NCBI GenBank assembly: GCA_029554925.1
Contig: JAKPUV010000447.1
Span: 1 to 21,248 of the forward strand
Direction of reading: 5' to 3'
Origin: Candidatus Hydrogenedentota bacterium
Lineage (GTDB): Bacteria; Hydrogenedentota; Hydrogenedentia; Hydrogenedentales; CAITNO01
DNA: 21,248 bases
Part shown: piece after piece, positions 14,993 through 21,248 of the stretch
Position numbering within the stretch: position 1 is the first letter of the stretch
How the letters are laid out: every line of letters begins with the position of its first letter
Translations under genes and position numbers: made by a program
Notes under the pieces: generated by a model
What the model was told of the DNA's origin: nothing
The model's input: the letters and a program-made list of their open reading frames with translations, nothing else
Databases searched by the model: none

Positions 14993-15060
14993 ATAACCCC
15001 TTCTTTTTCATTGTGTTACATGTTTTCTCCTGGTGGCACATTTCTTGATGCAGACCCTGC

Positions 15061-15893
15061 ATGACTGTTTTTAGAAATATCGCGGTGACCGCCTTTGCCG
15101 CTCTCCTCACCCTGGCACCCCTTCTTGGGTGGGGCGAGGAGGGCGTGCCTTCGTGCGAAGTGGTTGTTCCGGCGGGTGATTTTCCCATGGGACAGCCCGT
15201 CACGGTCGAATATGTGGTCCGGTGGCCCGAAAACAGCCCCTTTGCCGTGTTTCCGCTGGAGGTCTCCCCGCCCGAATGGGGCACTGCGGAATATGTTTCG
15301 CAGGAAACCACGGTGGCGGACGGCCAGGTGGAGCTGCGCCAGCGGGTGCGCTACACGGCGCGTCAGGCGGGGGAATACGACCTCCCGGCCGTGAAAATCC
15401 CCCTGGCCGAGGGGACCCTGCCCCCCGTGGGCCGGTTTGACCAGGCGCCCGGCCGGTATCTGGACGCCCCCGCCGCGCGGATCACCTTCCGGGATCCGGC
15501 CCCGGGCCGCGCCCTGGCGGCGGGGGGCGCGCTGGCCGCGCTGGTGCTCGCGGGCGGGATCGCGCTGGTGGTGCTGCGCCGCCGGAGCCGGGACCAGGCG
15601 GAGGAGAGCGACCGGGCTGAGGCGCTGGCCGCCCGGCTGCACACGGCCCGGAAGCACCGGCTGGACGGCGATCATTACGCCTGCTACCGCGAGCTGCTGG
15701 CCGTGGCCAAAGAACTTGCCACCGTCCTGGAGCAGGCCAAACCGTTGGTGGCGGCCCTGTCCAAACAGGTGGACCGGGTGGGCTACGGCGGCCAGCGGCC
15801 GCCGGACGATGAGATTGAGGGGTATTTCCGGGACCTGGAACGCCTGGTCCCCGTGTATAGAAACACCGTGCATCCCCCGCAGGAGAACGCCCA

Positions 15894-15897
<4 letters not shown>
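15061..15897 (+). CDS. Membrane protein with BatD/DUF4381-like layout, first gene of the MoxR operon
   Basis: 278 residues. A signal peptide (about 1-22, NIAVTAFAALLTLAPLLGWG) precedes an extracytoplasmic beta-type region with the YTARQAGEYDLPAVKIPL pattern seen in BatD-like proteins. A single membrane helix follows (about 158-178, ALAAGGALAALVLAGGIALVVL), then a basic stop-transfer RRRSR and a cytosolic helical domain of about 95 residues. This is the same layout as the protein at 18201, and it is inferred to anchor or present substrates to the MoxR/VWA machinery. I do not recognise a named family with certainty. No good ribosome site precedes the ATG, and the leader is AT-rich. The stop overlaps the moxR start (ATGA), so it belongs to this operon. 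Confidence 0.8.
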
Positions 15898-16880
<983 letters not shown>

Positions 16881-16907
16881 AGGCCCGCACCCAGGAGAAC
16901 GGAACCC

Positions 16908-17339
16908 ATGAAACCGGAAAAAGACACCGACCACGGACTGCTCATGGAAGTGCTGGACGCCGCCTCCTCGCCCCTGGTCTGCGGCAAGGAGAACCCGGCG
17001 GACGCGCTCTGCGCCGTCCTGCGGGAGCGCGGCCTGCACGTGCGGCGGCTGGTCTGGATCCCGGAGCACCAGAACGCCTTCGAGCTGAACTGCGGCTATG
17101 TCGCCGACTTGGTCGTCGGCGACAGCATCGCCGTCTTCGTGGACGGCGGCCGGTTTGGCGCGTGCAGCTTCCTGGACTACGCCCGGAGGGGGCTGGCGCT
17201 CGCCGGGCTGCCCCACGGGGTGCTGCTCAAGCCCGGCCCCGACGGCAGCCTGGCCGTCGTGGGGCCCGCGGCCCCCTGGAGCGACGACGAGGCGTCCCCC
17301 TGCACCTGCGGCGAGGAACTGGTCCATGCTGCCTTCTGA
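16908..17339 (+). CDS. Degenerate GxxExxY/PDDEXK_3-like protein embedded in the MoxR operon
   Basis: Small soluble protein, 143 residues, with no signal or membrane segment. Against the GxxExxY (PDDEXK_3) consensus as I recall it, ERGLHVRRLVWIPEHQNAF onward aligns without gaps over about 70 residues, through CGYVADLVVGDSIAVFVDG and GLALAGLPHGVLLK. Asp67 of ADLVV fits the PD-(D/E)XK aspartate. The E-x-K position is Phe77-Val-Asp79, and the usual HEAQ helix motif is lost. Near the N-terminus CGKENPAD keeps one Glu (28), but the Tyr of GxxExxY is missing. A C-x-C pair (132, 134) ends the protein. A nuclease activity is therefore unlikely; a binding or scaffold role is inferred. ORF integrity, an AGGAGAACGG ribosome site and overlap with the DUF58 gene (14 bases) show it is a genuine, co-expressed gene. 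Confidence 0.75.
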   Translation: MKPEKDTDHGLLMEVLDAASSPLVCGKENPADALCAVLRERGLHVRRLVWIPEHQNAFELNCGYVADLVVGDSIAVFVDGGRFGACSFLDYARRGLALAGLPHGVLLKPGPDGSLAVVGPAAPWSDDEASPCTCGEELVHAAF

Positions 17340-18204
17340 GGTCATGCGCCAGGTCCGGCGCATCCAGATACGCACCAGCCGGATGGTGAACGAGTTCCTG
17401 TCCGGCCAGTACGAAAGCATCTTCAAGGGGCAGGGCATCGAGTTCAAGGAGGTGCGCTCGTATGTTCCGGGCGACGACATCCGGGCCATTGACTGGAACG
17501 TGACGGCCCGGACGGGGGAGCCGCACGTCAAGGTGATGGCGGAGGAGCGCGAGCTCACCGTGATGCTGCTGGTGGACATGAGCGGCTCGGGCCGCTTCGG
17601 CAGCGTGAACCGCCTGAAGAACGAGCTGGCAGCCGAATTGTGCGCCGTCCTCGCCTTCGCGGCGATCCAGAACAACGACAAGGTCGGCCTGATGATCTTC
17701 ACCGACCGCGTCGAACTGTACGTGCCCCCGCAGAAGGGCCGCAAGCACGTGCTGCGCGTCATCCGCGAGGTGCTCTGCCACGAGCCGAAAGGGAAGGGGA
17801 CCGATATCGCCTCCGCCCTTCACTACCTCAACAACGTGGTCCGCCGTCGGGCCGTCGTGTTCCTGGTGTCGGACTTCATGGACGACAACTACGCCGACGC
17901 CCTGCGCATCTGCAACCGCAGGCACGACGTCATCGCGGCCACCGTCACCGATCCCCGAGAGGAGGAACTCCCCCCCGTGGGGCTGGTCAACCTGCGCGAC
18001 GCCGAAACGGGCACGGAGGTGCTGGTGAACACCCGGAACGCCGCGTTCCGCCGGGCCTACGCCGGGGAGGCCGAGACCGCCCGCCGGACGCGCGACGAGA
18101 ACCTGCGCAAGGCCCGTGTGGACGTCATGAACGTCCGCACGGACACCCCCTATGTGAACGAAATCCACCGCTTCTTCCGGATGCGGGAACGGAGAATGCG
18201 TTGA
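17326..18204 (+). CDS. DUF58 (VWA-like) partner of MoxR
   Basis: Soluble protein, 292 residues, of the DUF58 family that regularly accompanies MoxR. SGQYESIFKGQGIEFKEVR leads to the signature YVPGDDIRAIDWNVTART (46 onward). The VWA-like part follows, with the MIDAS-type DMSGS (84-88) and a downstream VFLVSDFMDD (about 180-190). No membrane segment is seen, unlike some DUF58 proteins with an N-terminal anchor. The frame is open upstream of ATG 17326, but the family begins at about this point, and AGGA lies nine bases before it. The start overlaps the preceding gene. The stop lies within the TTGA that starts the next gene. It should act with MoxR to link it to the VWA proteins. Confidence 0.95.
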   Translation: MLPSEVMRQVRRIQIRTSRMVNEFLSGQYESIFKGQGIEFKEVRSYVPGDDIRAIDWNVTARTGEPHVKVMAEERELTVMLLVDMSGSGRFGSVNRLKNELAAELCAVLAFAAIQNNDKVGLMIFTDRVELYVPPQKGRKHVLRVIREVLCHEPKGKGTDIASALHYLNNVVRRRAVVFLVSDFMDDNYADALRICNRRHDVIAATVTDPREEELPPVGLVNLRDAETGTEVLVNTRNAAFRRAYAGEAETARRTRDENLRKARVDVMNVRTDTPYVNEIHRFFRMRERRMR

Positions 18205-19139
18205 GGCGAACGGGACACATCCTGATGCCGCTTTTCGCGGCGCTGGCGGCCGTGGCCGGGGCGGAGCCCCCGTCCGGAGCCGCCCGTCTGGAGCTGTCCC
18301 CCCCAGAGTTTCCCTACCACCGGGCCGCCACGCTCACGGTCACCGCCGAAGCCCCGGCGGACGTCGAGATCGCGCTCCCCGACTTCTCCAAGATTCCGGA
18401 GGGCATCGAAACCCAGGTCTCCCCGCCGGAGACCCTGCCCGCGCCGGAGGGCGTCCAGCGGCTCCGGCAGCGCTGCGTGCTGGATGTCGTCGCCCCCGGC
18501 AAATACCGCCTGCCCGACCTGCGCGTGGAAATGAAGCGGGGAGGGGAAACGCGGACCGTCACCCTGCCCGGCCCGCTCCTGAACGCCCGCGAGCTGACGG
18601 AGGCGGAGCGCGGGGCGGCGCAGGGCTTCGCGGACCCCGAACCCGCCTTGTCCGTCTTCGGGTCCGGAAAAAGGCTGTCCCCCTGGCTGGTCCTTCCGGC
18701 GGCGCTCGCTGTCCTGGCCGGTGCGGGTCTTCTGGCGTCCCGCCTGGCCCGGCGCGGCAAGCGCGGCGGCGAGCCCCCCAAGCCGCCCTGGGAGACGGCC
18801 TTCCAGCGTCTGCGCACCCTTCAGGCCGCCGGTCTGTCGGACGCGGGCCGCTTTGAGGCCTACTATGTGGACCTCTCCGCCATCCTGCGCTATTACATTG
18901 AGGACCGGTTCGCCCTGCCCGCCCCGGAGCAGACCACCCAGGAGTTCCTGGGGAGCGCCGCCGGGCATGGCGAGCTCACGCCCGACCAACTGGCGTTTCT
19001 GTCGGAGTTCCTGGTGTTCTGCGACCGGGTCAAGTTCGCCAACCATGTCCCGACCCGGCACGGCGCGAAGGAGCACTTTGACGCGGTGGAGGGCTTTGTG
19101 ACCGCCACCATCCCGCACCGGGGGGAGGAGGCGGCATGA
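18201..19139 (+). CDS. BatD/DUF4381-like membrane protein
   Basis: 312 residues, with signal peptide, periplasmic domain, one membrane helix and a cytosolic helical tail. The TTG start at 18201 overlaps the DUF58 stop (TTGA). It gives an arginine-containing signal (MRRTGHILMPLFAALAAVAG) and has GGAG six bases upstream. ATG 18225 would leave an uncharged, shorter leader. The extracytoplasmic region includes LELSPPEFPYHRAATLTVTA and VVAPGKYRLPDLRVEMKRGG. The membrane helix is at about 158-178, then a basic RLARRGKRG. The cytosolic part holds AFQRLRTLQAAGL, EAYYVDLSAILRYYIEDRF and TPDQLAFLSEFLVFCDRVKFA, patterns of DUF4381-type proteins in MoxR operons. It is similar in layout to the protein at 15061. 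The start of the next gene overlaps its stop by four bases. Confidence 0.88.
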   Translation: MRRTGHILMPLFAALAAVAGAEPPSGAARLELSPPEFPYHRAATLTVTAEAPADVEIALPDFSKIPEGIETQVSPPETLPAPEGVQRLRQRCVLDVVAPGKYRLPDLRVEMKRGGETRTVTLPGPLLNARELTEAERGAAQGFADPEPALSVFGSGKRLSPWLVLPAALAVLAGAGLLASRLARRGKRGGEPPKPPWETAFQRLRTLQAAGLSDAGRFEAYYVDLSAILRYYIEDRFALPAPEQTTQEFLGSAAGHGELTPDQLAFLSEFLVFCDRVKFANHVPTRHGAKEHFDAVEGFVTATIPHRGEEAA

Positions 19140-20170
19140 GCAGGCTCCTCACCACCTTCAGTTTCGACACGATGACCTACCCGCGCGCCTTCTGGCTGCT
19201 GGTGCCCGTCGCGCTGCTGCTGCTGGTCGAACTGGCGGCCCGGCCCGGCGGCGCGGTGACCTTCTCCACCGGGGGCAGGGCCGCCGGACTCCGCCGGAGC
19301 TTCTCCCGTCTGGTGCTGGCGCTGCCCCCGCTCCTAAGAGCGGCGGGATTTGCGCTGCTGGTCGTGGCGCTGGCGGGCCCGATGACGGGCCACCAGCTCA
19401 GCCGCGACCGCGCCGGCGTGATTGACATCATGCTCTGCATGGACGTCTCGGGAAGCATGCGCCAGGCCGACTTCATGATGGACGGGCGGCCCCGTGACCG
19501 GATGCACGTGGCCAAGCAGGCGGTAACGAAATTCATTGACAGCCGCCGCGAGGCGCGCGGCAGCCGCTACGGCATGGACCGCGTGGGGCTGGTGTGCTTC
19601 TCCGGCATCGCGTGGACGCAGTGCCCCCTGACCCTCGACTACGACGTGCTGGAGCGGGAGGTGCAGAACGCGGAGGTGGCCCCCGACTCCAAGCAGGGCA
19701 CCGCCATCGGCTCCGCCCTGGGGCTCGCCCTGCGCCGCCTGAGCCAGACCGAGGCGAAATCAAAGGTCGTGATCCTGCTCTCCGACGGACGCAACAACCG
19801 GGGCGAGCTCGACCCGCTCTCCGCCGCCCAGATCGCGAAGGAGATGGGGATCCGGGTGTACACCATCGGCGCGGGCTCGCCGGAGGAGCAGGTGCTCAAC
19901 GGCGGGTTCTTCCCCGTGCGCAGCGAGGCCATTGACGAGAAAATGCTCCGCGAGGTGGCGGAGGGGACCGGCGGCCGCTATTACCTGGCGACGAACACGG
20001 AGGCCCTGATGGGGGCCTACGACGAGATCGGCGCCCTGGAAACCACCGAGATAGACCTGGGCGACTACTACGAATACCACGAGGGGTTCCTGCCGTGGAT
20101 GCTTGCGGGGGCGGCGCTTGTGCTCGCGTCGCTTTTCACCCGCCGTACCTGGCTGGACCCTCTCCCGTGA
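19136..20170 (+). CDS. batA: BatA-like VWA-domain membrane protein
   Basis: 344 residues. Two N-terminal hydrophobic segments (about 18-28 and 60-83), a VWA domain, and a C-terminal membrane helix (about 320-338) give the BatA topology. The MIDAS residues are complete: DVSGS (103-107), Thr189 in KQGTAIG, and Asp217 in LLSDGRNNRG, so metal-dependent ligand binding is likely. Hallmarks PLTLDYDVLEREV and IRVYTIGAGSPEEQV place it in the Bat/YfbK-like branch. In Bacteroides such genes give aerotolerance, and elsewhere their function is open. A charged insert (ADFMMDGRPRDRMHV) follows DVSGSM. It overlaps its upstream partner by four bases. The symbol is by similarity in layout only. Confidence 0.92.
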   Translation: MSRLLTTFSFDTMTYPRAFWLLVPVALLLLVELAARPGGAVTFSTGGRAAGLRRSFSRLVLALPPLLRAAGFALLVVALAGPMTGHQLSRDRAGVIDIMLCMDVSGSMRQADFMMDGRPRDRMHVAKQAVTKFIDSRREARGSRYGMDRVGLVCFSGIAWTQCPLTLDYDVLEREVQNAEVAPDSKQGTAIGSALGLALRRLSQTEAKSKVVILLSDGRNNRGELDPLSAAQIAKEMGIRVYTIGAGSPEEQVLNGGFFPVRSEAIDEKMLREVAEGTGGRYYLATNTEALMGAYDEIGALETTEIDLGDYYEYHEGFLPWMLAGAALVLASLFTRRTWLDPLP

Positions 20171-20181
20171 ATGGAAACCTC

Positions 20182-21248
20182 ATGGGCGTGACGGACATAC
20201 AGTTTGCCTTCCCCGCGGCGCAGGCGCCGCTGTGGATCTCCGCCGGCCTTCTGGTGACGGCCGCCGCGGCGCTGCTGCTGTTCCACAGCGAGCGCCGCCG
20301 CCGCCGCCGGCTCTCCCTGCTCGTGGACGCGGGGCTGGCCCCCCGCCTGCTGGAGGGCTACACCGACCGGCTCCGGCTTCCCCTGGCGGTGCTCACCGTG
20401 CTGGGCGTGGCCTTCCTGCTGCTGGCGCTGGCCCAGCCCAAGTGGGGCAGCGCGTGGCGCAAGACCGCCCGGTCCGGACGCGACGTGCTTGTGCTGCTGG
20501 ACACCTCGGAGAGCATGAACGCCCAGAACCCGCTCCCCACGCGGATGGAGAAGGCCCGCCAGAAGATACAGTCCCTGCTGGACCTGTCCCCCGGCGACCG
20601 TTTTGGGCTCGTCGCCTTCGCGGGGGAGGCGGCCTGCCAGGTGCCCCTCACCCTGGACCACAACTACTTCCGCACGGTGCTCGACGCCGTGTCCACCGAC
20701 ACCCTGAGCATTGAGGGCAGCGACCTCGCCGCCGCCCTGCGCGAGGCCCGGCGCATGTTCGACGAGGACGTCCAGAAATCGGGCGGCGACCAGCGCCACG
20801 CCCGGGTCGTCCTGGTGGTCACGGACGGCGAGCAGACCTCGGGCGACGCGCTGGCCACGGCCGCCGAGATGCGGGACTACGCCGGCATCTATGTGCTGGG
20901 CATCGGCACGCCCGACGGCGCGCAGATCACCTACCCCGCGTGGATGCAGCGCTACGCCCGCGTGCCGGAGGACCAGCGGACCCGGCTCTCGAAGCTCGAC
21001 GAGGAGAACCTGTCGCGCCTGGCGAAGGAGAACGGCGGGGCCTACGCCCGCGCCACCGCCGACAACGCCGACGTGGCCTTCCTCCACGGGGAATGGGAGC
21101 AGGTGCGCGCCCGGGCCCTCTCCAGCGAGCTCCGGTTCAACCGGGTCAACCGCTACCGGTGGCCCCTGGCCGCCGCCATGCTCTGTTTCGCCGCCGAGGC
21201 GGTGTGGCTCGCCCTGATCCCCGTGGTCCGGGCGCGCCGCCTGCGCGC
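20182..21248 (+). CDS. batB: BatB-like VWA-domain membrane protein (partial)
   Basis: Open to the right edge, with 355 full codons visible. Two hydrophobic segments (about 13-32 and 65-84) are followed by a VWA domain. MIDAS motif DTSES (107-111) and VVTDGEQ (Asp215) are present. The usual Thr of the middle motif is a Ser (IEGSDLAAAL). The segments GDRFGLVAFAGEAACQVPLTLD and GTPDGAQITYP match the BatB group. Near the edge a hydrophobic helix (PLAAAMLCFAAEAVWLALIP) starts the C-terminal membrane part, so only the end is missing. The start is the ATG at 20182; an ATG at 20171 is followed in its frame by an early stop. Spacing to batA is 11 bases. Further Bat genes may lie beyond the edge. Confidence 0.92.
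   Translation, partial: MGVTDIQFAFPAAQAPLWISAGLLVTAAAALLLFHSERRRRRRLSLLVDAGLAPRLLEGYTDRLRLPLAVLTVLGVAFLLLALAQPKWGSAWRKTARSGRDVLVLLDTSESMNAQNPLPTRMEKARQKIQSLLDLSPGDRFGLVAFAGEAACQVPLTLDHNYFRTVLDAVSTDTLSIEGSDLAAALREARRMFDEDVQKSGGDQRHARVVLVVTDGEQTSGDALATAAEMRDYAGIYVLGIGTPDGAQITYPAWMQRYARVPEDQRTRLSKLDEENLSRLAKENGGAYARATADNADVAFLHGEWEQVRARALSSELRFNRVNRYRWPLAAAMLCFAAEAVWLALIPVVRARRLR

Overview
This is a high-GC bacterial window of 21,248 bases with fourteen genes that I can support, two of them cut by the window edges. ThuA-domain, Gfo/Idh/MocA and unclassified glycosidase-like genes, a planctomycete-style efflux adaptor and an EF-G-like factor together suggest a member of the Planctomycetota/Verrucomicrobiota/Lentisphaerota or Hydrogenedentota kind. 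That placement is inference from gene content; no rRNA or phylogenetic marker settles it.

Layout. (1) 1-1404, minus: a CoA-disulfide-reductase-type FAD oxidoreductase whose C-terminal rhodanese domain runs off the left edge. (2) 1614-7398, plus: a translationally coupled four-gene tripartite ABC exporter (outer-membrane TolC-like channel, periplasmic adaptor, ATPase, MacB/FtsX-type permease) with gene overlaps of 23, 4 and 8 bases. (3) 7458-10254, plus: a secreted putative glycoside hydrolase followed 16 bases later by a secreted ThuA-domain protein. (4) 10470-12509, minus: an EF-G-like GTPase with a clear promoter and a rho-independent terminator. (5) 12701-13324, plus: a cysteine-type glutathione peroxidase, converging on (6) 13399-14640, minus: a Gfo/Idh/MocA oxidoreductase. 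These two share a perfect-stem bidirectional terminator. (7) 14641-15060: a 420-base gap holding a promoter, a 9-bp tandem repeat, a nested inverted repeat and a terminator-like hairpin. (8) 15061 to the right edge, plus: a tightly packed MoxR/Bat (aerotolerance-type) operon. It holds a membrane protein with a BatD/DUF4381-like layout, a MoxR AAA+ ATPase, a small odd protein, a DUF58 protein, a second BatD/DUF4381-like protein, a BatA-like VWA protein and a BatB-like VWA protein cut by the edge.

How the genes work together. The exporter genes form one machine from inner membrane to outer membrane. The MoxR operon has the usual parts of a MoxR-VWA chaperone system: a cytosolic AAA+ ATPase, a DUF58 partner, and membrane-anchored VWA and BatD-like proteins facing the envelope. 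The most unusual item is the 143-residue protein between moxR and the DUF58 gene. It aligns without gaps, from memory, to the GxxExxY (PD-(D/E)XK) family but has lost the E-x-K catalytic pair, so it looks like a nuclease fold recruited to a non-catalytic role inside a MoxR operon. Other points of interest are the EF-G-like protein with Tyr in place of the G3 histidine, several short intergenic repeats, and a Pro/Ala-rich insertion in the efflux adaptor's helical hairpin.
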